Assembly (NCBI RefSeq): GCF_000004195.4
Contig: NC_030678.2
Coordinates: forward strand, 61,287,378-61,351,377
Origin: Xenopus tropicalis
Taxonomy: Eukaryota; Chordata; Amphibia; Anura; Pipidae
DNA length: 64,000 nt
Reading direction: 5' to 3'
Below are positions 11,501 to 22,172 of the stretch, piece by piece (the stretch's first letter is position 1; each line of letters opens with the position of its first letter). The translations under genes and the position numbers were made by a program. The notes below the pieces were generated by a model, which did not search any database, was not told the origin of the DNA, and saw only the letters and a program-made list of their open reading frames with translations.

Positions 11501-13485
11501 ACACCCCTAAACTTTGTTTGGTCTCCTGTGACACATTAAACAAATAGGACTAGATCTCTACTGCAATTTCCTTGGAATGCAGATCCCTTTTTCACCTAAT
11601 ATGATCCATTATATGCTAATAAGTAGTCAGGTTTGGTAAAAGACAAAAAGTGTTAAGTAGTAAAAAAAGACTGAATAGTGTTAAAAGAAAGATTTGCTGG
11701 AAGATATTTTTTTTAACCCGGTCAGAATATTTACTGAAACTAACATGAGCAATTAGTGAAAGGCAATTACAATTCTGGCAAGGTGTTTCTATACATGCTA
11801 ATTAGCGCTTGTGGTAAAGTTGTGACAAATATTTTCAGAGTGGGGATAGCATTAAAGGCATTAGCATGTTATTCTATCTTGGCACAAGGCAGTAGCATTT
11901 ATTGATGCAACCCACTAGTGGAACCTTCTAACTACCACTTTGCCCAGGCTGTGGGTAGTTTAAGGTTGCCTTGTGTCAGTGGGCTTACATGTGCACTATT
12001 GACTGGGTAGGTGAAGGGAGTGTGTGTGAGTGCTATGTATCTTTTATGAATAATGTTAATGAGTGCATCAATTTTAGCTCTTTGCACTTAACTTTTGCAC
12101 TTATCTACAAATTCTTACAATTACAAAAAGGTTGGTATTATGTGCATGTCACCTAACCTAATCGCGAGAAAAGAAAAATTATAAAGCAAACAGGTGGGTA
12201 CGGTAATCAAGGATGCTTAAGTATGGCAAATTGTGTATGTAGTTTCATTCTACTTGCCCAGAGTTCCTGTACTCTCATGGGTGTCACTGTGGGGTTTGCC
12301 AGAAATGGATAGGGGGCAAAGGAAAGTTTGAGCTAATGTTTAGTGGCTTCTAAGGGGTCCATATTTCTAAGGACCAAGTTTGGTTTTGAATATGAGAGAT
12401 TCTGGATTCAAATTCTTTATTGCTTTCTATTTTGGTGCTGATCTCAGCTAAGGTTCCTACCTTAGCAGAGATGGGTGCGGTGTTTTCCACTTTGCTGATT
12501 ATGGTTTCCGTAATTTCCTGAGTGTTTGAGCAAAGGGCTTGCACAATAGCAAGGTGAATATGTCCTTTGTCATGGTTGATTGTAGCATAGTACTAAGTAG
12601 GTTCACCACTTGTCCCATCGGAGTTGCGCTTAACCGTTTGATCTAAAAAAATTAGAAAGTCCAGTAGACAGGAGCCCATGAAATCAGAAAGCATTGCACA
12701 TAGGAATTAGTAAAGTCCTACACTTTTTTCTGTCAGAGGGAGTGTGTTTTAAACACCATAAACGCAATAACAATAAAAAATTCCCGACTTTTTCTCCATT
12801 CCCCTTCAAAGTTGGCCATTAGGCCCTATAAACAAAGTTATAAATATAATATTATATATAAAAATATATTGCATTAGATATACTTTTGGTAAAAAGTTTA
12901 ACAATCAGCAAAAAACTCATTTTTTACAAAAAAAAATCTCTAGCTGTAATTTAACAGCATTGATTCTTCGTTATATCTTTCAATTAGCAGTGAGCACTTT
13001 CTTGCATGATTTGCAGTAAGTCAGGCCATTTTTCAGATGTTAATGGTTTGTAGTACACATAAATCACTTGATAAAACAATTATGCTATGGAAATCCTGTT
13101 CTTTTCCTCTGTGGTGATTTGATGCAAGTTCACTGAGGTGGGATAGTATTAAAACCATTTCTCCAGTTTCATTTACCTTGAACTTTTACACACCAGAAAA
13201 TAATTGTGTATACAGCAGAATGCTTTCAAAATGCATCAATACTACAAGATCCTTTAAACCAATCATTTATGTAAAGTACTGTATATATGTGTTGTTTTAC
13301 CAGATATCTCAGAAAGATACTTTACATTAATCTAAGAGACTAGTATTATTTTGAAAAATTCATTGATAACAAAAGCACTCTATACAGTCTATACATTGGT
13401 TACATTAAATTATTTACTGGAGCTTCTCAGCTGCTAAGACATTGTACTTTGGAATTCATCACTCTGTTGTATCTTTATTCCAGGA
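11501..13485. other. mostly unannotated stretch, possible L1 ORF1 scrap
   Basis: On the minus strand at about 12350-12590 a short open frame of polar, heptad-like character ('ISKVENTAPISAKVG...') resembles the coiled coil of L1 ORF1 proteins. The match is too short to be sure. The rest is AT-rich with no supported feature. Confidence 0.35.
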
Positions 13486-13901
13486 TTAAAGGAACAGTAA
13501 CATCAAAAAATTAAAGTGTTTTAAAGTAATTAAAATATAATGTGCTGTTGCTCTGCAAAAAAACTGGTGTTTTTGCTTCAGAAAAGCTACTATATAAATA
13601 AGCTGCTGTGTAGCCATGGGAGCAGCCATTCAAGCTGGAAAAAAGAAGAAAAGGCACAGGTTACATAGCGGATAACTAGTAGATAAGCCCCATATAATGG
13701 GGGTTTGTCTGTTATCTGCTAATTAACCTGTGCCTTGTCTCCTTTGAATGGCTGCCCCCATGGCTACACAGCAGCTTACTTATATAAACTATAGTAGTCT
13801 TTCTGAGGCAAACACACCAGTTGTAGCAATGCAGGGTAACAGTACATTATATTGTAATTACTTTTATACACTTTCATTTTTTGGTGTTACTGTTCCTTTA
13901 A
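13486..13901. mobile_element. palindromic TTAA MITE
   Basis: The 416-bp element is bounded by TTAA at both ends, with terminal inverted repeats beginning TTAAAGGAACAGTAACA. The arms pair over most of the length; for instance, 'GCTGCTGTGTAGCCATGGG' in the left arm matches 'CCCATGGCTACACAGCAGC' in the right. It is a classic frog TTAA hairpin MITE. The 64-codon open frame inside is not a gene. Confidence 0.88.
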
Positions 13902-13939
13902 AACTCACCAAACTTGTAATTACATTTGACATAGATTAC

Positions 13940-14320
13940 TGAAAGAATAATAACAGAAAAAGGTCTAGGACCTGACAGTATTCTCCCACAGGCACTAAAT
14001 AGCTCTATAGTTCACAGACCAGTTTGCTTAATTGACCATGATTTCTTGATGTCTGGCATGGTACCAAGAGATTGGTGAGTTGGTATATGCATGGTGAAAT
14101 GTTCAAAAAGGGATCCCATCTCAGCCAGATAAATAAAAGCCTATTACAGTAGTTTGACATCTGTGGTATGAATGCTTTGAAATTAGTATTAGGAGATAAT
14201 ATATTGGAATACACTTTCAGTCAGTATGACCAAATGCATTTACAAGTGCAAATATTTTGGAAAGAGGAATGCACACAGGAGGATGGGGAATCGTGGTGTA
14301 AGACCTAACAAATTAATTAG
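13940..14320 (+). pseudogene. CR1/L2-like LINE RT fragment
   Basis: Plus-strand translation shows 'GPD.I.PQALN' near the start, then 'MSGMVPRDW', and 'CSKRDPISAR' in place of the family's 'LFKKG...P.NYRP'. This is the order found just before the RT core of CR1/L2 LINEs and also seen in the minus-strand copy at 32355-32560. Several stops are present. The hAT copy at 14334 begins just downstream. Confidence 0.6.
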
Positions 14321-14333
14321 CAGAAATACTGTA

Positions 14334-15067
14334 TAGAGATGTAGCGAACCTCACAAAAAAAGTTCGCGAACCCGTTCGCGAACTTCTGCCAAAAAGTGCG
14401 AACTTTTGCGAACTTTGCGAACCCCATAGACTTCAATGAGAAGGCGAACTTTAAAAACTAGGAAAGCCATTTCTGGCCAGAAAACTGATTTTAAAGTTGT
14501 TTAAAGGGTGCCACGACCTGGACAGTGGCATGCAGGAGGGGGATCAAGGGCAAAAATTTCTCTGAAAAATACGTTGTTGACACAGAATTGCGTTTTGTGC
14601 TGTAAAGGGTAGAAATCACACTACATTTCTAAACTTGTGTAATAAACTGCTTTTACAAGGACTATTGGGTTACAGCAGATGATCAGCAGGACAGCTGTCC
14701 CCAGCAGCTACATAAAGAGCAGTAGAAAGTAGATTACTAGTCAGCAAAGCTACCTAAACTGTCCCTCAAATCCCTGCACAGCTCTCTCCCTATGCTAACT
14801 CATCAAGCACACACAGGCAGAATGTAAAATGGCAGCTGGGCTTTGGTTTATATATGGAAGGGAGTGGTCCGGGGGTGGTCCAGGAGGGAGAGCTGCCTGA
14901 TTGGCTGCCATGTATCTGCTGGCTCTGGGGTGAGAGGTCAAAATTTGGCTCCAGCTAAGGCGAACCCAAAATTGCGAACATCGCTAAAAGTTCGCGAACT
15001 TGCGAACTTGCGAACACCCGATTTTCGTGCGAATTAGTTTGCCGGCGAACAGTTCGCTACATCTCTA
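14334..15067. mobile_element. non-autonomous hAT element, copy 3 (long subtype)
   Basis: The 734-bp element begins TAGAGATGTAGCGAACC and ends GTTCGCTACATCTCTA, with a perfect TSD ATACTGTA (14326-14333 and 15068-15075). Between the repetitive arms it holds about 350 bp of unique sequence ('TTACAGCAGATGATCAGCAG', 'CTGATTGGCTGCCATGTATC') shared with copy 4. It looks like an internally deleted form of copy 4. Confidence 0.92.
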
Positions 15068-15157
15068 ATACTGTAAGCATACATCCTGGTTAATCAGCAA
15101 GTCTCAGTCGTATATTTGGTATGCTTTCTAAAGACAGATATTCTATACATTCTCCTG

Positions 15158-16870
15158 TAGAGATGTAGCGAACCTCACAAAAAAAGTTTGCGAACCCGTT
15201 CGCGAACTTCCGCCAAAAAGTGCGAACTTTTGCGAACTTTGCGAACCCCATAGACTTCAATGGGAAGGCGAACTTTAAAAACTAGAAAAGCCATTTCTTG
15301 CCAGAAAACTGATTTTAAAGTTGTTTAAAGGGTGCCACGACCTGGACAGTGGCATGCAGGAGGGGGATCAAGGGCAAAAATTTCTCTGAAAAATACTTTG
15401 TTGACACAGCGTTGCGTTTTGTGCTGTAAAGGGCAGAAATCACACTACATTTCTAAACTTGTGTAATAAACTGCTTTAAAACGTCCGGCGTCTACATGCC
15501 AATCAAGTTGTGTAACGGTTACAGCCGGTTCACACGCAAAGACAAAACGCCGCAGTAGTGGATACGGAATATATTATTGCTGGTGGAAAAACATTGCTCA
15601 GGTGATTTTATTGCAATGCAATGTCACTACTATGTGTAACGTGTTTGGTGCACTACTATGAACAACAGCAAACAGCACTGGACATGTTAAAGAACAGTAA
15701 GTTAAATAAAAAAAAAATTAATAATAAAAAAAAGTGATCTCTGGTTGGTGCTGGTGGTGAACTACTAGGAGCAGCACACCAGTCCCCCACAGCTAGACTA
15801 ATAGCACTGGGCTCTATAAATTACAGTAGCAAAGTAAAAAAACACAAATAAAAAAAAATGATGTGAATGTGTGGTTGATGCTTAGTGCACTACTATGACC
15901 AGCACACCTGTCTCCAACACACACAGACAGAGCTGCAGCACACAATGAAAAGAAGAGTAACAGTAATCAGAAAATAAAAGCAGTCCTTACAAGGACTATT
16001 GGGTTACAGCAGATGAGATCAGCAGGACAGTTGCCCACAGCAGCTACATACAGAGCAGTAGAAAGTAGATTACTAGTCAGCAAAGCTACCTAAACTGTCC
16101 CTCAAACCCCTGCACAGCTCTCTCCCTATGCTAACTAGAGATGTAGCGAACTGTCCGCGGCGAACTAATTCGCGCGAACATCGGGTGTTCGCGAACGCGG
16201 AAATTCGCGAACTTTTGGCGATGTTCACCATTTTGGGTTCGCCGCGGTTTTTTTTGGCATTTTTTTTTGGCGTTATTTTTTTTTTCTTTCGTTATTTTTT
16301 GGCGGTTTTTTTTGGCGTTATTTTTTGGCGGTTTTTTTTTGGCGGTTTTTTTACAAAGTATTTTTCAGAGAAATTTTTGCTTGATTCCCCTCCTGCATGC
16401 CCCTGTCCAGGTCGTGGCACCCTTTAAACAACTTTAAAATCAGTTTTCTGGCCAGAAATGGCTTTTCTAGGTTTTAAAGTTCGCCTTCCCATTGAAGTCT
16501 ATGGGGTTCGCAAAGTTCGCGAATATTCGCGAGTTTTGCCGAAAGTCCGCGAACGGGTCCGCGAACATTTTTGGCGATGTTCGCTACATCCCTAATGCTA
16601 ACTCATCAAGCACACACAGGCAGAATGTAAAATGGCTGCTGGGCTTCGGTTTAAATATGGAAGGGAGTGGTCCGGGGGTGGTCCAGGAGGAAGAGCTGCC
16701 TGATTGGCTGCTATGTATCTGCTGGCTCTGGGGTGAGAGGTCAAAATTTGGCTCCAGCTAAGGCGAACCCAAAATTGCGAACTTCGCTAAAAGTTTGCGA
16801 ACTTGCGAACTTGCGAACACCCGATTTTCGTGCGAATTAGTTCTCCAGCGAACAGTTCGCTACATCCCTA
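15158..16870. mobile_element. non-autonomous hAT element, copy 4 (longest), carrying a nested copy
   Basis: The ends are TAGAGATGTAGCGAACC and GTTCGCTACATCCCTA, with a perfect TSD TTCTCCTG (15150-15157 and 16871-16878). After removal of the nested copy at 16136-16594 and one TSD it is about 1.25 kb, the longest family member here. The extra middle (about 15480-15990) has a triplicated 'GTGCACTACTATGA'-like phrase and A-rich runs. I see no hAT transposase, BED finger or dimerisation motif, so it too is non-autonomous. Confidence 0.92.
16136..16594. mobile_element. non-autonomous hAT element, copy 5, nested in copy 4
   Basis: The 459-bp element has ends TAGAGATGTAGCGAACTG and GTTCGCTACATCCCTA and a perfect TSD ATGCTAAC (16128-16135 and 16595-16602). 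The same locus is uninterrupted in copy 3 near 14795, which proves the insertion. The core carries T-rich 'TTTTTTGGCG' units repeated from about 16245 to 16355. Confidence 0.94.
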
Positions 16871-16999
16871 TTCTCCTGTAAATTCTGTATGAAAAAAGGG
16901 TAACCGTTTGTTTTGAAGAATTGTATTACAAAGCTTTATTTTCAAAAGTGTACACAATGTCCAAATTGAATACCAAATGTATGGGCTTCAGCATTTTAC

Positions 17000-17823
17000 A
17001 GTAAGAAACATTAATATTTTACTGACTCACACCAGGTAAACCAAGTGGACTCAGTTGTTGCTTATTATGTTCTTAAGACTCATACTGAGAGGGAGAGATC
17101 CATATATACATAAAATAAGAACCATCATCTGGGATCCCAATGACCCAAGTAAAACGAAAGGGAAGAAGGGCATCAATAACTAAGGACAACTCCCCTTCCG
17201 TCCCTCCAGGCAGATCCCAGTTGGTTAGAGGCTCGCTCAGGGCAGGGAATAAAAGCAGGAACCTCCCGGGATGCAAGCTCATCAGATCTTTTCGTCGGGC
17301 AGGAGGATCAGGAACCAACAGCATCCCTTCCTCCCTAACAGGTGGGATTCGATAGTCGCAGTGCAGGGGTAAGGGGTCCACTTTGAGCCCCAGAGGTAAT
17401 TAAAAAAGGTGCAGTTGATAAGGTGAGTGGGTAACTGGGTAGGCCTGGCATCCTCAAGGAGATGGATAATCCTAGAATGTACACAGGACACAGGCTCCAG
17501 GCCTGGGCTCAGGGTCGGACCTCTTTAGAGAATATAGGTCATTTGACTGCTGTTTAATGTTTGGACCGGTTTAATACAACACGTTATGGTTGTTTATATA
17601 TATATATATTTGCTGATTTATGCTAAATAATTTGCAATAAACAGTTGCAGCATTCTCTCCCCAATTAAGTTTGTCTGTTGTTATTATTGTGGGGACAGGG
17701 GGAGGGTAAGGGGCACAACAGGCTCAACCCTGCATTAGTCATGTCCTTTCTTTGACATGAACCCTTAATAAGGCTTTAACACATACTAATACCAGCTAGT
17801 ACATTACCCTATTGTAACTATGA
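17000..17823. other. unclassified moderately GC-rich block
   Basis: 17090-17520 has higher GC than its surroundings and open frames on both strands, none recognisable. AATAAA occurs near 17635 and a G-rich run at 17692-17715. It could be part of an LTR or a retrocopy, but no direct repeats or target duplication support that. Confidence 0.3.
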
Positions 17824-17831
17824 GAAATAAG

Positions 17832-18160
17832 TAGAGATGTAGCGAACTGTTCGCCGGCGAACTAATTCGCGCGAACATCAGGTGTTCGCGTTCTGCGGTT
17901 TTTTTTGGCGTTTTTTTTTGGCGTTTTTTTACAAAGTATTTTTCAGAGAAGTTTTTGCCCTTGATCCCCCTCCTGCATGCCACTGTCCTTTAAACAACTT
18001 TAAAATCAGTTTTCTGGCCAGAAATGGCTTTTCTAGGTTTTAAAGTTCGCCTTCCCATTGAAGTCTATGGGGTTCGCAAAGTTCGCGAATATTCGCGAGT
18101 TTTGGCGAAAGTCCGCAAACGGGTTCGCGAACATTTTCGGCGATGTTCGCTACATCACTA
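17832..18160. mobile_element. non-autonomous hAT element, copy 6 (shortest)
   Basis: The 329-bp element begins TAGAGATGTAGCGAACTG and ends GTTCGCTACATCACTA, with a perfect TSD GAAATAAG (17824-17831 and 18161-18168). It has the same T-rich 'TTTTTGGCG' centre as copy 5 in fewer units, and lacks the 'GACCTGG' part of the core. Confidence 0.93.
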
Positions 18161-18282
18161 GAAATAAGTTATATAAGTATATAAGTAATATGGAACTGGC
18201 TTTTGGGCACTTACAGGATCTTTGACATGTGTAAATTAAAGTTCACAATTCCCAACAATACAATGTTTGGGTTAGTCTCTGT

Positions 18283-18345
<63 letters not shown>

Positions 18346-18368
18346 TGATGATAGATAGATAGATAGAT
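18283..18368. repeat. GATA tetranucleotide microsatellite
   Basis: About 21 units of GATA/TAGA, with one interruption (TTGATG) near 18345. GATA arrays of this size are usually length-polymorphic in vertebrates. Confidence 0.98.
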
Positions 18369-19240
18369 TTTCTTTTGAATTTGGTGCGCTATTGATTTCA
18401 AGCAGGGCATAAAAATTAAGAATACTTTGATTTTTTGTGGCTAAGGAACTGTCACAGTACTACAAAACTATTTAAAAAAATTATAAGAACAAAATACATT
18501 ATTAATTACATAGTTCTAATTAATCCTTAATTAAAATAAAATTGTATGTAAAAAATGGTTTAATGGCTCTTGGAATTGATCTGGTTTTTGCCTTCACTAG
18601 AAAAATGTAGTGCTGTGCAAGAGGAGGTACTCAGCAGGTTTAGCTAGTAAGAAATTTCTAAACAGGCCTATTCTTTTCCATATCGTTTCATGTTCACCTT
18701 GACATGCTGTGAAATTCCCTTTTGCTTGCAAATTTATGCAGGGCTAGTAAAAAGTATTGGATTTTGACTTAAACAAGAGAAGCTTTCAAACCTTGAACTT
18801 TTATGTTTCATGGTAAGACATCCATTTTTACATTTTGGGAGAGTACATAAACAAATGGTTAAATGTAAATGCAAAAGAAAATCAATACAAAACAGTCCTG
18901 CTAAATAAATAATATTATGTTGTGCTAAAGGAAAATATTTCATGGTTTGTGGAATGAGTCACAGCCTTTGAGCTTAGAGTTCTGCATCACCCCTATCACT
19001 TTTTTATTTACGTGTGTCCATTTGAATGAAAAAGTCGGTATGTCACATAAAATTTCCAGTTGTTTACAGTTTATTTCCAGTTTATTTTACCTGTTTTGTC
19101 TCATTTCTAGTCTTCCTTATGTGCCTATCACTCCCCTCACACATTTTCTCACGTGTTATTTCCTGTTTTGTCCTTTTCCCTGTTTTTGTAATTTTTGTAC
19201 TGTTCATTTGTTTTTTTTCCCTTTCACCGATGTCCTAATG
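18369..19240. other. unannotated stretch
   Basis: AT-rich sequence. The 108-codon plus-strand frame at 18947-19273 is T/C-rich and hydrophobic with no domain, and it runs into the neighbouring MITE. I do not regard it as a gene. Confidence 0.35.
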
Positions 19241-19247
19241 TGCCTCC

Positions 19248-19450
19248 AAGTGATGAGCAAATGTTTTCACTAGGCATGGATTTGCTGAAAAAACTTGTGC
19301 GCATCCAAAAAAAAAAACCAGTTGCCTGCATTAAAAAAAAAGTTGCGCATGTAAAAAAAAAAAAAAAACAGTTGCGCGCATAAACAAAAAGTCTTACGCA
19401 TTCAAAAAAGTTACGTGACAGGAGTGAAAAAACACACACATTAACTTTAA
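19248..19450. mobile_element. hAT-type MITE, left half (split by piggyBac)
   Basis: Begins AAGTGATGAGCAAATG, the usual TAGTGATGAGC with one change, and runs to the TTAA at 19447-19450. The right half resumes at 25583. Its outer target duplication is GTGCCTCC (19240-19247), against GTGCCTCA (25755-25762) beyond the right half: 7 of 8 match. Confidence 0.88.
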
Positions 19451-20156
19451 CCCTTTAAGTGCCAGCCGAATTCGTCATTTCAGTTCCCCCCAGTGCCAGA
19501 CGTTTTTTAAGCATTTTGTACTCATTCACTTTAACAATGTTTTTTGGTAGGAAAACCTCCATGAAACTAGGGAAATTATATATTGTTTTTTTCGTCACTA
19601 ATTGGGCTTCGACATACATACCAAATTTTATAACTTTTCTGGAGATATGATGTGTATTTTGGGTGAAATATGTAAAAAAAAAAAAAATTATGAAAAATTT
19701 CTGTATATTTTTTTCCATAGAAAAGTTAATTTTACACACTTTTTTTTGTTGTTTGTAAAAGCCCTGATACTCCCAAGTCCAACAATACCAAATATGTGGT
19801 GGTACCCCACAGTTCCTGTCCAGAAGTAACCCCCAAACTAAAGCAATACTTTGTACAATATCACACCAGAACAAAGCGGAAAAGCGCTTGTAACAGTTGA
19901 TGCAGCATAACTTATATGTAAATCTAGAATATCCCCTCATGTTTGGTATCTTTAGAAACTACAGACCTTCAGGTTTCTCGGTGCAATGCAGTTTTCACTC
20001 AAAAGCCAAATACTTTTTGTCAGTGCATTGTGAAATTTGGAGCTTTTTTTGACATTTTTTTTTCTAAAACGTAAACTTGGACACATGATCAAATGTGGAT
20101 TTGACAAAAAAAATCTAAAAAAATCTCACAAAGGCAAATTTGAAAAACAAACTTCT

Positions 20157-21060
20157 CCTGAATAAAATGATGCCCCATATGTATGGGTGCACATAAAAAC
20201 ATGGGCACCAAACACTCCAAAGCAGGGGCAATGCATAAGGGCAATTACAGCTAAAAATGTGGGTGCTGTGCTCTATGTGCACTACTTGCAGTTTTTCAGT
20301 GTTAACCCCACCTACCTGTGAAATAACCCCCACAAACTATATATTTCTGAAAAGTGCACACCTTCAGCTATTCAAAGACACCCCTCTTCTCTTTCTACAT
20401 GGAAAATTGTGGCCGCAGTCCCTTACAGAAGTCAGCGCTTTGGTCAGAAATCAAGGAAAAACCAGATACAAACCTAGATTTCTCCCCAAAATCTCCATGG
20501 CAACTACCAAAAACTTACTAAACCTCAATCTGCAAGTTCCCCTGAATAAAACGATACCCCATATGTATGGGTGCACATAAAGACGTGGCCACCACATGCC
20601 CCAAAACAGGGGCAATGCATAATAATGGGGCTGCAATTTATGTGCACATCTCAAAGTTTTTGAGACAAAATTGCCCCTTACCTGTGAAAAAACCCATATA
20701 AACTATACATTGATTAAAAATAGACAACTTCAGCTATTTAGAGACACCATTCTACAGGCAAAATTGTGGATGCAGTTCCCTATACAAGCTGGACTTTAGT
20801 CTGAAAAAAAAATATAAAGTTAGATTTCTCCCCAAAATCTCAATGGCAACTATCAAAAACTTGCTCAATATCAATTAGCAAGTTACCCTGAATAAAATTA
20901 CACCCCATATGTCTGGTTGCACATAAGTACATGGCCGCCAAACCTGAAAATGCATAAAATTGGGGCTGCACTCTATGCACCCCTTGCAATTTTTTACTTT
21001 AACCCCCCCATCTGTAAAGTTACCCCACCCCCAAATAAACCCCTAAATTGTACTTTACTC
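20157..21060. repeat. degenerate ~350-385-bp direct repeats in the piggyBac 3' region
   Basis: Two full units and a partial third begin with 'CTGAATAAAA...CCCCATATGT' at about 20157, 20540 and 20887. Each unit continues with 'GGGTGCACATAA', 'TGGCCACCA/GGGCACCA', 'CCCCAAAATCTC' and 'ATGGCAACTA'. A weaker relative may extend left to about 19780. Function unknown; the repeats lie between the transposase end and the left terminus. Confidence 0.8.
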
Positions 21061-22172
21061 ACCTATTTCTGTTTAGCGGAGCATCTTTGATTTGAGTTCC
21101 ATCTTTCCTGTGGTGTTATGATACCAGTTTTTTGCTTCTTCCTACACTACTTTAGAAATGACAAAATCTGCACCACATTTAGAAGGATATTTGCCAAAAA
21201 ATCCATAGTAATTTGGCCCATAAATGATGCAAGTGTCCTTAGAAGGTGCACTAAAGGTTAGGAATTTATGTGCCAACAATAAAGCTTGGGGCATTAGCAT
21301 CAGAGATAAAACGTGCACCATTACGTGCCGTACAGCAGTCACCAGTGGCACACCAGCATTACACAAAGTATTCATATTTAGAGAGCCACTGCAACTTGTG
21401 TAACCTAACCAGAACATACAGTAGATATTCAATTTGTACTACAAGCACAAAAAACCATAATGTATCTGTCATCCTGTGCTCAAGAACCTTTGGCCTGCAA
21501 AAAACTCAAGGCCTACACTTACAGTAGTTAAATGCTGCCCAGAAATACAAAGTAATATACAAAACTATGCACAGATAACTGCGCTGACAGGCAAGCTTTT
21601 GAGGTGCCAGTAAAAGGACTTGTGGCATCAGCTTTAGAGATAAAAACATCTCATTGATTCATCACACACCACAAGTTTTATCATGCGCCCTGTCAGTCAT
21701 CCAGCACCTCAGTTCGCTATACCAACAGCACAATATAAGTCCTACCCCATAACCAAAGAAACACTGCAACTAGCCTGAATAACCATAGCTCAAACACAAA
21801 AATCTGAATGCCCAAGAACAAGTCTAAACAACCACAAGCTACAAGCACACTTTGTTTTTCTGACAACCTGTGCAAAAAACAAAATCACACACCATAAATC
21901 CCTACTTTACTAAAAAAAATAATATGACACACCTTACCAAACTTTTCATCACAGATATCTATAACCTAGTTATAAGTAAAGTACGGACCTGCCAGAATAG
22001 ATAAACTCAATAAATAAAAAACAGTGTCACTTTGCCAGCACAGCTAAGTTTGGAGTCCTGCAGCCTTGTGCATAAAAACCTAGAACATGCCAAGTCCACT
22101 ATTCTGATATGCTAAATCCTTATTCCACCAACAAACCCAGAGAACCATAACCTACCTATAAAAACACAAAAT

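Noticed and set aside
19455..19940. 161-codon minus-strand frame at the piggyBac left end
   Set aside because: It overlaps the terminal repeat, is AT-driven and lies in the untranslated 3' part; no transposase motif.
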